From: Bacteroidota bacterium
GTDB taxonomy: Bacteria; Bacteroidota; Bacteroidia; Flavobacteriales; Flavobacteriaceae
DNA length: 64,000 nucleotides
Direction of reading: 5' to 3'
Assembly: GCA_023446155.1 (NCBI GenBank)
Contig: JAEXIT010000020.1
Span: forward strand, 62,001-126,000
The first letter of the stretch is position 1. Each line of letters opens with the position of its first letter. Made by a program: the position numbers and the translations under genes. Shown piece by piece: positions 51,290 through 60,773 of this stretch. The notes beneath the pieces are model-generated. The model was not told where the DNA came from and ran no database searches. It worked only from the letters and a program-made list of their open reading frames with translations.

Positions 51290-53745
51290 TATTTTCGTTT
51301 AAAAATTTTCGATTTAATTTTTTCCCAGATCGTCTGATCGTGTACTTCTTCTTCCATATAACCATTCACATACGTTCCGTAACCGTAGCCATAACCATAA
51401 CCGTAGCCATACTGCGACTTATTATCGAAACCGTTCAGCACGATACTGATATTATGAAGTTCTCCTCTTTTGTGTTTTTCATTGACTATAGCCAACATTC
51501 CTTTTTTGGTTACGCCCTGCCGCACGACATACAAGGTCGCATCGCAGTACTGTGCTAATTCCAACGCATCCGAAACCAATCCAACCGGAGAGGTATCCAA
51601 AATAATGTAGTCGTATAATTCTTTCAACTCATCGATCATCGCCGTCATTGCCTGACTAATCAATAATTCTGACGGATTAGGCGGAATAGGCCCCGCTGTG
51701 ATCACATCCAGAAAAGGCACGTGCGTGTGTTGTACAATTTCCTGTATGCTCTTTTGTCCGATCAGGTAATTTACCACCCCAATATTGTTTTCGATATTAA
51801 AGTCCCCAAAAATTCTTGGTTTTCTCAAATCCAGACCTACAATAACCGTTCGCTTTTCACTTAACGCAAAAACGGTAGCCATGTTGATCGAACAAAACGT
51901 TTTTCCTTCTCCCCCAACCGATGATGTGAGCATTAAAATTTTGGTTCCATCGAGTTTCTGCTTTTTATATAAAAACTGAAGCGACGATCGTATGGATCGG
52001 AACGATTCGGCCAAAGGTGATTTTGGTTTTTCGTAAACCGACATATTCGATTCGGTATGTTTTTTACCTACAATTCCGATAATCGGAATAGCAGTAAGGC
52101 GTTCAATATCTTCCGTCCCGTGGATGGAATTGTCCAACAACGTAATCGTAAACACAATGATCAACGGAATCAATACTCCCAACAGTAATGCCAGAATATA
52201 ATTCACACTGGTTTTAGGTCCCAACAACCCACCACCTACATCTTTGGCTGTATCGATAAACTCGATATCCGACACATTGGATGCTTTTACGATATCGGCC
52301 TCACTTCTTTTTTGAAGAAACGTGCTGTAAATATTGTCGTTCAGATCGTATTTACGGGTGATCTTCATCAGCTCCTGTTGCTCTTCCGGTAACTGTCGGA
52401 TCGTACTTTCGGCCTGGCCAATTCTTTTGTTGATGATTCCCAGGTCGATTGCAATGGCATTTTTAGCCGAATTGATATTTTCCAGCAAAACCCTTTTCGT
52501 GGCATTCATCTGGTTGTCGAATTCATCAAAAAGCTTCTGACTTTTTACCGAGTAGGCCATTTCCGAACGCTCTCGTGAAAGCTGAATTAGCTTAGCCACA
52601 TTGGTAACGATATTCGGATCTTCAATCCCTGCAACGGTAGGCGCCGGTAATTTCGAATAATCGTTACTTTTTTGCAGGTAATTATTTAGGGAATTGTAGT
52701 AATTGATCTTACGGGTAATCCCATCTTTTTCAATATCAAAATTCGATAATTGCTCTGTGATTTTTTCACCGCCACCCTGAAGCTCGAATACATTTTTATC
52801 TTTCCGGAAGTTTTTCAGTTCCTTTTCAGAATCTTTTAAATGCTCCTCCATTGCAATCAGTGTGCTATCGATAAAAGCGATCGTATTTTTGGCAAACTGG
52901 TTTTTACTGTCCAATTGTTTTTTCCGCAGCACATTGACCGTTGTATTCAGGTAATCGACCAAACGCTTTTTGTTGGTCCCCTGTAACGAAAGACGCACAA
53001 TCGATCCCGCTTTGGTATCGATCTCCACGTTCAATCCTTTATAAGTCGCAACGGTACCGTCAAAATTATTAAAACGGATGTAGTATTCGTTACCGCTGTA
53101 GAAACCCGGATTGGTGTTAATATTTAATTTAAAATTCAGAAAGGGCAACTGTACCGTTTCGCCTACGGCAAACTTTTTTTCAAAAGTTCCTGCCGAGACA
53201 TTTACGTTTTCGTTGGTTCCTTGTAGATAATTATAAGTTTTTACCGATGTATTTTCATCAAACGGAATAGACAACACATATTCCTTTTCGTTTATAAACC
53301 GGATCAGTACCGGCATGTCTGCAAGCTGATTTTTACTTTTATCAATCTGAATATAAAAAGGCGTTTCGCCGTATACATCCTGAAAATTGTATTTCCCTTT
53401 TTTCAGATAATCGATATAGAAATTCAACTTATCCACAACAAATTCATTATGGGTACGCGATCTAAGAGTATTGATTACGGTTTGTACCTTATCGGACGTT
53501 CCACCCCAATTAAACACCAAACTGGTATTGGATGTGAAGAACGGATTATTCTCGTCTTTTATCACAATAGAGGCATCCATTCCGTAAATTTTCTCTTTTC
53601 GGATATTTACCTGATAGGCGATAAAAAAAGTAACGATAAGACACGCTAAAAACCATTTCCAATAACTGACAATCTTTAAAAGCAAGCCCTTAAAATCGAA
53701 ATTATTTTGATTTTCAAACAAGGAAAAGTCTTTAGTACTCAGCAT
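51289..53745 (-). CDS. wzc: Polysaccharide co-polymerase / tyrosine autokinase (Wzc), second copy
   Basis: 818 aa, same architecture as the copy at 24538 but clearly divergent in sequence. There is an N-terminal membrane helix (about 28-46), a long periplasmic region with helical stretches and a second helix near residue 520. The kinase has Walker A GGEGKT (about 611-616), Walker A' VIVGLDLRKPR (about 637-647) and Walker B YIILDTSP. The tail has six Tyr-Gly pairs (about 781-793) plus two further Tyr. It follows wza2 by 3 nt and is translationally coupled to wzm, so a BY-kinase is genetically tied to an ABC exporter here. Confidence 0.92.
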   Translation of the reverse strand: MLSTKDFSLFENQNNFDFKGLLLKIVSYWKWFLACLIVTFFIAYQVNIRKEKIYGMDASIVIKDENNPFFTSNTSLVFNWGGTSDKVQTVINTLRSRTHNEFVVDKLNFYIDYLKKGKYNFQDVYGETPFYIQIDKSKNQLADMPVLIRFINEKEYVLSIPFDENTSVKTYNYLQGTNENVNVSAGTFEKKFAVGETVQLPFLNFKLNINTNPGFYSGNEYYIRFNNFDGTVATYKGLNVEIDTKAGSIVRLSLQGTNKKRLVDYLNTTVNVLRKKQLDSKNQFAKNTIAFIDSTLIAMEEHLKDSEKELKNFRKDKNVFELQGGGEKITEQLSNFDIEKDGITRKINYYNSLNNYLQKSNDYSKLPAPTVAGIEDPNIVTNVAKLIQLSRERSEMAYSVKSQKLFDEFDNQMNATKRVLLENINSAKNAIAIDLGIINKRIGQAESTIRQLPEEQQELMKITRKYDLNDNIYSTFLQKRSEADIVKASNVSDIEFIDTAKDVGGGLLGPKTSVNYILALLLGVLIPLIIVFTITLLDNSIHGTEDIERLTAIPIIGIVGKKHTESNMSVYEKPKSPLAESFRSIRSSLQFLYKKQKLDGTKILMLTSSVGGEGKTFCSINMATVFALSEKRTVIVGLDLRKPRIFGDFNIENNIGVVNYLIGQKSIQEIVQHTHVPFLDVITAGPIPPNPSELLISQAMTAMIDELKELYDYIILDTSPVGLVSDALELAQYCDATLYVVRQGVTKKGMLAIVNEKHKRGELHNISIVLNGFDNKSQYGYGYGYGYGYGTYVNGYMEEEVHDQTIWEKIKSKIFKRK

Positions 53746-53748
53746 ATA

Positions 53749-54546
53749 CTATAGGTTTTTAAGAAGTAAAAGCGTTGTGGTAACCAATGACATCGCTGTT
53801 ACGATTGTCGCCACCGTTTGCATTCCGGTAGTTCCGGTTCCCCATGATTTTTGTTTGAGTGGTTTGACATAAATATAATCGTTAGGCTGTATATAATAAT
53901 ACGGAGACTGCATTGCTTTGGCATCGGTAAGATTGATGGTGTGCATTTCGGTACCGTGTGGATACTGTCGGATGATCATCACTTCTTTCCGATTTCCGGT
54001 CATCGTAATATCCCCGGAATTAGCAATCGCCTGCATAATCGTAACCTTATCCTGATACAGTACTTTTGTTCCCGGAACCGTTATTTCACCATTAATCGTA
54101 TAACGAAAACCCGCCAGACGAACGTCTACAAAAATATTAGCTTCTTTTCTAAAGTATTCCTCCAGCAATTGTTTTTCAATACGAGTCCGTACCTCGTCGA
54201 GGGTATAACCGAGTACATTTACTTCGCCCAAAACCGGAATTCGGATATTTCCGTGATCGTTTACCGAAAACCCGTTGAAATACAGACTTTGTTCCGTTTC
54301 ACCATTGGCACCGGTACCCGCCGCAGCGGCAGGGTTAAACATATCGACCAGTTTCTGATCCAGTGCTTTTATTTTAATGCTCACCACATCGTTGGTCTGT
54401 ATACGGTACGGTTTAAACAGTACGGGATTTACCGCCACAGCAAGGGTGTCTTTACTATAATTCTGCAAATACAACAATTCTTTATTGGACACACAGGAAA
54501 CCGAAAAGATTCCCACCAATAGTAACATTAAAAATGTTTTTATCAT
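53749..54546 (-). CDS. wza: Outer-membrane polysaccharide export lipoprotein (Wza), second copy
   Basis: 265 aa. Lipoprotein signal with lipobox FSVSC (Cys18). The Poly_export domain begins near YRIQTNDVVSIKIKALDQKL. INGEITVPGTKVLYQDKVTI and MQAIANSGDITMTGNR form the SLBB-like part. A hydrophobic C-terminal helix (about 240-262) follows. First gene of the wza2-wzc2-wzm unit, preceded by a -7 element and, 94 nt upstream, by recR. Confidence 0.92.
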   Translation of the reverse strand: MIKTFLMLLLVGIFSVSCVSNKELLYLQNYSKDTLAVAVNPVLFKPYRIQTNDVVSIKIKALDQKLVDMFNPAAAAGTGANGETEQSLYFNGFSVNDHGNIRIPVLGEVNVLGYTLDEVRTRIEKQLLEEYFRKEANIFVDVRLAGFRYTINGEITVPGTKVLYQDKVTIMQAIANSGDITMTGNRKEVMIIRQYPHGTEMHTINLTDAKAMQSPYYYIQPNDYIYVKPLKQKSWGTGTTGMQTVATIVTAMSLVTTTLLLLKNL

Positions 54547-54566
54547 CCTGATGACTTTTTGAACAA

Positions 54567-54574
54567 CAAATATA
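54567..54574 (-). promoter_or_regulatory. -7 promoter element (TATATTTG) for wza2-wzc2-wzm
   Basis: The complement of 54567-54574 is an exact TAnnTTTG match, 20 nt before the wza2 start codon. No clear -33 TTG at 17-23 nt was found. It lies in the 94-nt gap after recR. Confidence 0.5.
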
Positions 54575-54640
54575 GTTTATCAAACGCTATTTTACCTAGG
54601 GTACTATAGCTTTACAAAGAAACGTTAATTTTTTAAAGTT

Positions 54641-55261
54641 TTAGGAATTTTTAATGGCATTTTCAAAAGGAATTCGATGCAAAATACTACGCCCAAGTGT
54701 CACCTCATCGGCATATTCCAGTTCGTCCCCAATTGCAATTCCCCGTGCAATAGCCGAAACAATTACACCATAGTCTTTGATTTGCCTGTAAATATAGAAA
54801 TTGGTCGTGTCGCCTTCCATGGTCGAACTCAGTGCAAAAATAATTTCCTTAATGGCACCGGACTTTACTTTTTCTACCAGTGATGGTATATTTAACTGAC
54901 TTGGTCCAACGCCATCGATTGGCGAAATTTTCCCGCCCAACACATGGTACAAGCCTTTATACAATCCGGTATTTTCGAGTGCCATCACATCGCGGATATC
55001 TTCGACCACACAAACCACCGATTCTTCCCGCGCGGGATTGGAACAGATATGACAGATTTCTTCATCGGAAATATTATGGCAACGGGAACAAAAACGGATG
55101 TCTTCCCGAAGTTGCATTAAAGCATTTGCCAATAGCTGCGTTTGCTCAGTCGGCTGCTTTAGCAAATGAAGTACCAATCGCAAGGCCGTACGCTTTCCGA
55201 TTCCCGGTAACTGTGCCATTTCGTTAACCGCCCTTTCTAATAATTTTGATGAGAATTCCAT
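54641..55261 (-). CDS. recR: Recombination protein RecR
   Basis: 206 aa. It acts with RecO and RecF to load RecA at gapped DNA. An N-terminal helix-hairpin-helix (LPGIGKRTALRLVLHLL), a four-Cys zinc motif (CSRCHNISDEEICHIC, about residues 58-73), a Toprim domain (VVCVVEDIRDVMALENTGLY) and a C-terminal Walker-like region (EYADEVTLGRSI) are all present. Length is standard. It is a housekeeping gene marking the right edge of the polysaccharide super-locus. Confidence 0.95.
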   Translation of the reverse strand: MEFSSKLLERAVNEMAQLPGIGKRTALRLVLHLLKQPTEQTQLLANALMQLREDIRFCSRCHNISDEEICHICSNPAREESVVCVVEDIRDVMALENTGLYKGLYHVLGGKISPIDGVGPSQLNIPSLVEKVKSGAIKEIIFALSSTMEGDTTNFYIYRQIKDYGVIVSAIARGIAIGDELEYADEVTLGRSILHRIPFENAIKNS

Positions 55262-55370
55262 ACCGGCAAAATTACTCTTTTTAATTGAATTTTATCTCAG
55301 TCCGATCCTCGGAAAAAGTAGTCTCAAATTGACATTTTTTTGTATTTTGGCTCCACCTAAAACATCAAAA

Positions 55371-56870
55371 ATGACACCCTTCACCATATTGACCATCATT
55401 GTTATTTATTTTGGACTTTTAATCCTGATATCCAATGTCATCAGTAAAAAAGACCACAGTAATGATGCCTTTTTTAAAGCCAATAAAAATTCCAAATGGT
55501 ATTTGGTAGCTTTCGGAATGATCGGAACGGCACTTTCGGGTGTGACGTTTATTTCCGTTCCGGGTGAAGTGGGCGCTCCCAATGGGGAACAATTTAAATA
55601 TTTCCAGTTTGTCCTCGGAAATGCGATTGGTTTTATTATTGTTGCCACGGTCTTACTTCCGTTGTATTACCGAATGAACCTGACGTCGATTTACGAGTAT
55701 ATGGAAAAACGACTAGGTTATTACAGTTATAAAGCCGCCGCATCCATTTTCCTGCTGAGTCGTACCATCGGATCGGCTTTCCGATTGTATCTGGTGGTGA
55801 TTGTTTTACAACGTTATGTATTCGATTTTTACCATGTCCCGTTTTCATTTACCGTACTGATATCGCTCGGTTTGATCTTCGCCTATACGTATAAAGGCGG
55901 ACTCAAAACGATTATTATCACCGACACCCTTCAAACCTTATTTCTGGTATCGTCGGTATTTTTTACGATTTATTTTATCTGCGACAGCCTCGATTATAAC
56001 GCCGTACAAGCTTTTGAGGCGATCAAAGAGAGTAATTATTCCAAAATATTTTTCTTTGAAGATTTTATCGGTAGCCGATTCCATTTTGTAAAACAGGTAT
56101 TGGGTGGAATTTTTGTAACCATTGCGATGGTTGGATTGGATCAGGATTTGATGCAAAAAAACCTAAGCTGTAAAAACATTGGTGAAGCCCAAAAGAATAT
56201 GTTCTCCTTTACGGCGATTTTTGTGGTGATCAATTTATTCTTTTTAAGTGTTGGTGCTTTACTATACATTTATGCCGGTAAAAACGGAATCGAAGTCCCT
56301 TTGGATGCCATCACCGGCAAACCGCGTACGGATTTGTTATTTCCTGAAATTGCTTTCCATCATTTAACGCTTATTCCGTCGATTGTGTTTTTACTAGGAC
56401 TAACGGCCGCTACATTTGCCACAACCGATTCGGCGTTAACCGCACTGACCACTTCTTTTTGTGTCGATTTTTTAGGAATGGACAAAGCCGAAAATGCCAA
56501 TAAACCAAATACCGTGAGAACCCGCCATCTGGTTCACATCTCTTTTTCTCTGTTGATGTTTTTGGTGATCATCATTTTTAACGAAATCAATGATGCATCG
56601 GTAGTAAGTATGATTTTTAAAATTGCATCGTATACCTATGGCCCATTATTGGGATTATACGCTTTCGGATTGTTTGTAAAAAGCCGCGGCGTACGCGACA
56701 AATTAGTGCCTTTTATCTGCGTGATAGCACCAGCGCTAACCTTCTATTTAAGTCAGCATTCGAACGTATTTTTTGGAGACTATGTGTTCGATAACGAGTT
56801 GATCATTATTAACGGACTGATCACCTTTTTGCTTTTACTCACCATCAGTCAGAAAAGAAAAACCGCTTAA
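55371..56870 (+). CDS. Sodium:solute symporter family protein
   Basis: About 499 aa with about thirteen hydrophobic segments (LeuT-like SSS fold). The early motif GMIGTALSGVTFISVPGEVG and the later TAATFATTDSALTALTTSF fit SSS transporters, including the helix-8 Ser/Thr-rich sodium-site region. I chose the ATG at 55371 (MTPFTILTIIVIYFG), because the 14 residues before it are unlike homologues. Substrate unknown. Its stop overlaps the stop of the convergent CoA-binding gene in TTAA. Confidence 0.88.
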   Translation: MTPFTILTIIVIYFGLLILISNVISKKDHSNDAFFKANKNSKWYLVAFGMIGTALSGVTFISVPGEVGAPNGEQFKYFQFVLGNAIGFIIVATVLLPLYYRMNLTSIYEYMEKRLGYYSYKAAASIFLLSRTIGSAFRLYLVVIVLQRYVFDFYHVPFSFTVLISLGLIFAYTYKGGLKTIIITDTLQTLFLVSSVFFTIYFICDSLDYNAVQAFEAIKESNYSKIFFFEDFIGSRFHFVKQVLGGIFVTIAMVGLDQDLMQKNLSCKNIGEAQKNMFSFTAIFVVINLFFLSVGALLYIYAGKNGIEVPLDAITGKPRTDLLFPEIAFHHLTLIPSIVFLLGLTAATFATTDSALTALTTSFCVDFLGMDKAENANKPNTVRTRHLVHISFSLLMFLVIIIFNEINDASVVSMIFKIASYTYGPLLGLYAFGLFVKSRGVRDKLVPFICVIAPALTFYLSQHSNVFFGDYVFDNELIIINGLITFLLLLTISQKRKTA

Positions 56871-57223
56871 AACTGGTTGGTTGTTAACAGCACCAACGTA
56901 CACGCCACTTCATAGTCGATACCGTTTGCTTGCAGCAGGCGGTACAATTCGGAATTTTCCGTTCCGGGATTAAAGATCACGCGTTGCGGTTTCAGACGAA
57001 TAATATAATCGTAATACTCCTGTTGGCGTTTTGGATTCAGGTATAGCGTCACCGTATGCACACCCGTAAACGGTACTTTTTCCGTTTCGATTGTCACACC
57101 CTCCACCACTTCTTTTTTAAGTCCGATTGCCACGACTTCGTGCTGGTGTTTTAAAAGACTTTTCAAAGCCATATTCGCATAACGCTCCGGATTTGACGAA
57201 GCTCCGATAACCAATGTCTTCAT
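56867..57223 (-). CDS. CoA-binding domain protein (YccU-like)
   Basis: 118 aa, a single Rossmann CoA_binding_2 domain. TLVIGASSNPERYANMALKS is the dinucleotide-type loop, and VIFNPGTENSELYRLLQANG the second conserved motif. Length is typical of the stand-alone family. Physiological role not established. Convergent with the symporter; the stop codons share bases. Confidence 0.87.
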   Translation of the reverse strand: MKTLVIGASSNPERYANMALKSLLKHQHEVVAIGLKKEVVEGVTIETEKVPFTGVHTVTLYLNPKRQQEYYDYIIRLKPQRVIFNPGTENSELYRLLQANGIDYEVACTLVLLTTNQF

Positions 57224-57370
57224 ATTCGTAGATTTATCCTATAAAATTACGTATTTATCGCTTATTTTCTTACATTTCAAATCAATTATAACATTGTTTT
57301 ATCATAACTTTGAAATAACACTCCCCTAAAGTCGAAAGGAATATTAACCTTTTATTTTGCAAAAAAAACT

Positions 57371-58000
57371 ATGGAACTATTTATTTACATTTTCGCCGCT
57401 CTTTTTTCCGTTTTGAACCCTTTGGGTGTTATCCCGATCTTTGTTGGATTGACACATCACGAAAGTAGTGCGGAACGATCGAGAATCTCGTTATGGACTG
57501 CTGTAAACGTTTTTATCATTTTGGTCATTTCGTTTTTTATCGGCGAATATGTATTGAAATTTTTCGGTATCAGTATCGACGCATTGCGTATTGCCGGAGG
57601 ACTGGTCATTGTGAATTCCGGATTTGCATTACTTTCCGGAAAATTCAACAAAACAAGAGGGGTCAATAAAAAAGTAGCCAGCGATGCACAAAAGCGTAGT
57701 GACATTGCGTTAACACCATTGGCGATCCCGATGTTGGCCGGACCGGGTTCCATTTCGTTATTAATTGCCTTTTATCAGGATTTTACCGAAGTAAGCGAAA
57801 AGGCGATTGTATGTTCGGCTATTTTAGCGGTAGCGCTAACCATTTTTATCATTTTAAAAAGTGCACATTACCTTTCCCGCATTCTTGGAGCTTCGGGAAT
57901 TGTAGCGATTTCGAGAATCATCGGTTTTATTGTAATCGCGATCGGTATACAATATATCAGCAGTGCGGTGGTTAACATCTTAAAAACCGTATCGCCCTAA
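57371..58000 (+). CDS. MarC-family integral membrane protein
   Basis: 209 aa with six hydrophobic segments. FSVLNPLGVIPIFVGLT near the N-terminus and the paired motif LTPLAIPMLAGPGSISLLIA in the middle are the MarC signatures. IGFIVIAIGIQYISSAVVNI ends the protein. The family role is not established; an earlier link to multidrug resistance was not upheld. A TATTTTG-like element (57347-57353 region) precedes it, one base short of the promoter consensus. Confidence 0.9.
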   Translation: MELFIYIFAALFSVLNPLGVIPIFVGLTHHESSAERSRISLWTAVNVFIILVISFFIGEYVLKFFGISIDALRIAGGLVIVNSGFALLSGKFNKTRGVNKKVASDAQKRSDIALTPLAIPMLAGPGSISLLIAFYQDFTEVSEKAIVCSAILAVALTIFIILKSAHYLSRILGASGIVAISRIIGFIVIAIGIQYISSAVVNILKTVSP

Positions 58001-58005
58001 AAAGA

Positions 58006-58037
58006 AGAAAGAGATTTCAAAACTGAAATCTCTTTCT
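58006..58037 (-). terminator. Rho-independent terminator for the hmuY operon
   Basis: 13-bp perfect stem (AGAAAGAGATTTC 58006-58018 with 58025-58037) and a 6-nt loop. On the minus strand it is followed by a T-rich run (complement of 57999-58005 and beyond). The plus side lacks a T-tract, so it mainly serves the minus-strand haem operon. Confidence 0.8.
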
Positions 58038-58081
58038 AAAACAAAAACAAACATTTAAACTAACTACTCAATTGGAAAGTA

Positions 58082-59341
58082 TTACTTTAAGATTACTTTT
58101 TTAGTAATCGTATTACTTCCCGACTCAAGATTCAGTATATAGATACCTGTTCCTAAAGCAGATAAATCCAATTCTCTGCTATAGAATCCCTGAGCAGTCT
58201 CGATAGTGGTTTCGAATACTTTCGCACCTGTCATCGAGTAGATACTCACTTTACTGTTGGCATCCATATTTTCTTTAATATCGTAGATCAAGTTGATTTT
58301 TTTATCTAAAGATGGGTTCGGGTAAATTCCGAAAGCAATTTTATCTTCAAAAGATACCGTTCCTAACGAGTTGGTTACATCCTGGTAGTTGAATTTGATC
58401 ACTCCAGTTGAACTTCCTGCGAACGTAGTAAACACCACACGGTAAACCGTACCGTTAGCCAATTTTACGTAGTATGCTTTCGATCCGTCGATTGTATAAG
58501 TCGACCCTGTAAATGTTTTCCAGTCGTATCCGATAGTATTGATAGCCGAAACGAAATTCAAGTTAGCCGTATTCATTACCCCACCTGGTTCAACATTTTT
58601 AGCAACTTTAACATCCGGGTGGTGTAACGCACCAGTAACCTGATATTTCGTTGTAGTTCCTCCCATTGGGTAATCGGTTGTAAACTTTGTGAAGATCAAA
58701 TCCCAATCTGCAGAAGCCGGTTCAGCGGTAACTGCTGCATCCGTTTCTAAAGAGAAATAATTAAAGATATCGTTCGGGTTTGTAGTATTGGCTACCACTT
58801 TTGTCTGATCAGCTCCCCAAGTGCTTGTTCCTGCATTCCAGGTAGCATACGTAAAGGTATATCCTCCGAAGAAGTCATCAATTTTGAATTTTTTATACGT
58901 TCCGTTTGGATATTTCAATACAAAAATGATCGCTCCGGTTACGTGGTGGTTTGCCGGGTTGTATTCGCCCCAACCGTATGTAGCTGTACCATAATCGAAA
59001 GCCCCTTTTGTCCACTCGATATCACTGTTGTAAAGACGTGTCCAGTTTCCCACCTGACTTACATCGATAGTGGCCCAGTTACTCACTGTATTAGAAGCCT
59101 GATATACTTCGATTCCTTTTGCATCGTTAACACGGGTTGCAAAAGCAAACGTGTTTTTTCTGTAGAAAGCAACATCCCAAGAACTGTGCGGATAAGCATT
59201 GGTTACTCCAGGAGTTCCAAATTTAAAATACACCTGATTCGCGTAACTTGGCCCCATCGTTACAGTTCCTTCCTGAACTGTCTGAGCGCCCGCAAATGAA
59301 CCAACCAGCATTGCCGCTAAAAGTAGTATTTGTTTTTTCAT
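58082..59341 (-). CDS. HmuY-like protein secreted by the type IX system
   Basis: 419 aa. A cleavable signal peptide (about residues 1-19, ending AGA/QT) is followed by a HmuY-type beta-rich domain with repeated WDVAFYRKN, WTKGAFDYGTATYGWGEY and WDLIFTKF motifs. The C-terminal 75 residues form a T9SS type A sorting domain: FGIYPNPSLDKKINLIYDI, KVSIYSMTGAKVFE and GIYILNLESGSNTITKKVIL. It is therefore predicted to be secreted or surface-attached. In P. gingivalis HmuY binds haem, but the haem-ligating His pair cannot be placed here by eye. Last gene of the TonB receptor operon. Confidence 0.87.
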   Translation of the reverse strand: MKKQILLLAAMLVGSFAGAQTVQEGTVTMGPSYANQVYFKFGTPGVTNAYPHSSWDVAFYRKNTFAFATRVNDAKGIEVYQASNTVSNWATIDVSQVGNWTRLYNSDIEWTKGAFDYGTATYGWGEYNPANHHVTGAIIFVLKYPNGTYKKFKIDDFFGGYTFTYATWNAGTSTWGADQTKVVANTTNPNDIFNYFSLETDAAVTAEPASADWDLIFTKFTTDYPMGGTTTKYQVTGALHHPDVKVAKNVEPGGVMNTANLNFVSAINTIGYDWKTFTGSTYTIDGSKAYYVKLANGTVYRVVFTTFAGSSTGVIKFNYQDVTNSLGTVSFEDKIAFGIYPNPSLDKKINLIYDIKENMDANSKVSIYSMTGAKVFETTIETAQGFYSRELDLSALGTGIYILNLESGSNTITKKVILK

Positions 59342-59364
59342 AGTAGTACTAGATTTAATTATAT

Positions 59365-60768
59365 TTATTGTATCAGTTTATATTCAAATTTTGGATATCC
59401 ACGTACGCCACCTTCGTTTAAAAACTCCAGCATTCGCACTTTATAGTAGTTTCCATCCGTATCTTTAATCACATAAAAACGATCGGTATAGGCACTACCG
59501 GTGAATACATCACGCCACTCGGCACCAATCACACGTTGGTCGTCCATAAAGTTGCTTTCAACCACTTTAATCCTATCGAAATTGTTAAAATCAATTTCAG
59601 AGGTAACCGCTACCCGATAGCCTTTTACACCAGCTTTAAGGTTGTTCAATACGAAATCGGAATAGCCGTAAGATCCGGATCCAGCGATTTCATTCGTGAA
59701 AACGGTAAAACACAAATCCCATAATCCTTTTTGCGGTTCTACATTTACCACATTTTGGGTAACCAAACTAAAGAAGGTAAAATTATAATTCGGATTTTTA
59801 GGAATCGTTACCTGTTGGTGGGTTGTACTATTTAACTCGGCATATTGTAACACATAGCTATCGCCATCGCGTAGGATTCTGATTTTTCGCCATCCTCTTG
59901 CATCGCCTGCAATCGCAACACTTCCCTGAGGCGGTGTTGTTGTTCCGATAGCATATCCCATGTTTACTAAGTACACATTATTCTCTGCATCATTTGCCGA
60001 GATTTCAGCGATTGCCGTTTGATTAATTAAACCATTTGGCGCATCGATATAATTGGCATTCGAAGGATCGAAAGTACCAACGGCAACCTGCGGGAAAAAG
60101 GCATTTACACTGGCTTCGTTTACCGCATCGATATTCGTAGCGTCTAATTTTTTAACCGCCATATATAACGAACCGTTGATGGTTACACGGAACTGGTTTC
60201 CGGAATAAAATCCAAGATCCCAAATATCTCTACGCGAACTCGTCATGGTTTCTTTACTCAAGTCGATAAAAATCTGGTTCCCCTGGTTTGGCCCTCCGAT
60301 TTCCGGCAATAAGGTCGCTCCTAATGATCGTTGGAAGGATACCAATGAACTGGTATACCCCTGAATGGATGCTTCACCGGCATAGTTAATCGCCACTACT
60401 TCCATCAGAATCGATTTTTCATCGTTATCAAAAGGATAGATCAGGTTTTTAAACGTAAAAAACAATTCACTTTGTCCTTTTGTAAAAGGAAGTTCCAGAA
60501 TTCCGCTTTGCGCTTCCGGTAGCGTACTGAAATCGACACCATAAGCTGCAAGTGTTCCGGTTAATTTGATGGAAACCTTACCGTCGTTTTTAGCCGGTTC
60601 CGAAAAAATCAGTTTCATTTCCTGTTGATCTGGAATCGACGACAAATCGACCGATTGCTTTTCGAAGGCAACCACAAAAGGATTCTGTTCAACAGTATAA
60701 TCTTTTTCGCATGATGCTGTGGCAAACAGAACAAGGAATAATGCTAATTGTAGAATTTTAGATTTCAT
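59365..60768 (-). CDS. HmuY-family lipoprotein
   Basis: 467 aa. The lipoprotein signal ends at the Cys in LFATASC (about residue 20). An N-terminal beta domain with calx-beta-like character (about 25-145) is followed by the HmuY domain: RRDIWDLGFYSGNQFRVTIN, GLWDLCFTVFTNEIAGSGSY and a final RFYVIKDTDGNYYKVRMLEF. Expected to be outer-membrane anchored and to hand haem or another ligand to the TonB receptor encoded 5 nt upstream. Ligand not proven. Confidence 0.87.
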   Translation of the reverse strand: MKSKILQLALFLVLFATASCEKDYTVEQNPFVVAFEKQSVDLSSIPDQQEMKLIFSEPAKNDGKVSIKLTGTLAAYGVDFSTLPEAQSGILELPFTKGQSELFFTFKNLIYPFDNDEKSILMEVVAINYAGEASIQGYTSSLVSFQRSLGATLLPEIGGPNQGNQIFIDLSKETMTSSRRDIWDLGFYSGNQFRVTINGSLYMAVKKLDATNIDAVNEASVNAFFPQVAVGTFDPSNANYIDAPNGLINQTAIAEISANDAENNVYLVNMGYAIGTTTPPQGSVAIAGDARGWRKIRILRDGDSYVLQYAELNSTTHQQVTIPKNPNYNFTFFSLVTQNVVNVEPQKGLWDLCFTVFTNEIAGSGSYGYSDFVLNNLKAGVKGYRVAVTSEIDFNNFDRIKVVESNFMDDQRVIGAEWRDVFTGSAYTDRFYVIKDTDGNYYKVRMLEFLNEGGVRGYPKFEYKLIQ

Positions 60769-60773
60769 GTTGA

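Noticed and set aside
53851..54522. 223-codon open frame on the plus strand opposite wza2
   Set aside because: It mirrors the coding strand of a clear Wza lipoprotein, has no recognisable domain and no promoter element. Treated as a shadow frame.
55343..55349. TATTTTG upstream of the symporter as a promoter -7
   Set aside because: One base short of TAnnTTTG and the nearest TTG is only about 11 nt away, so the spacing is wrong.
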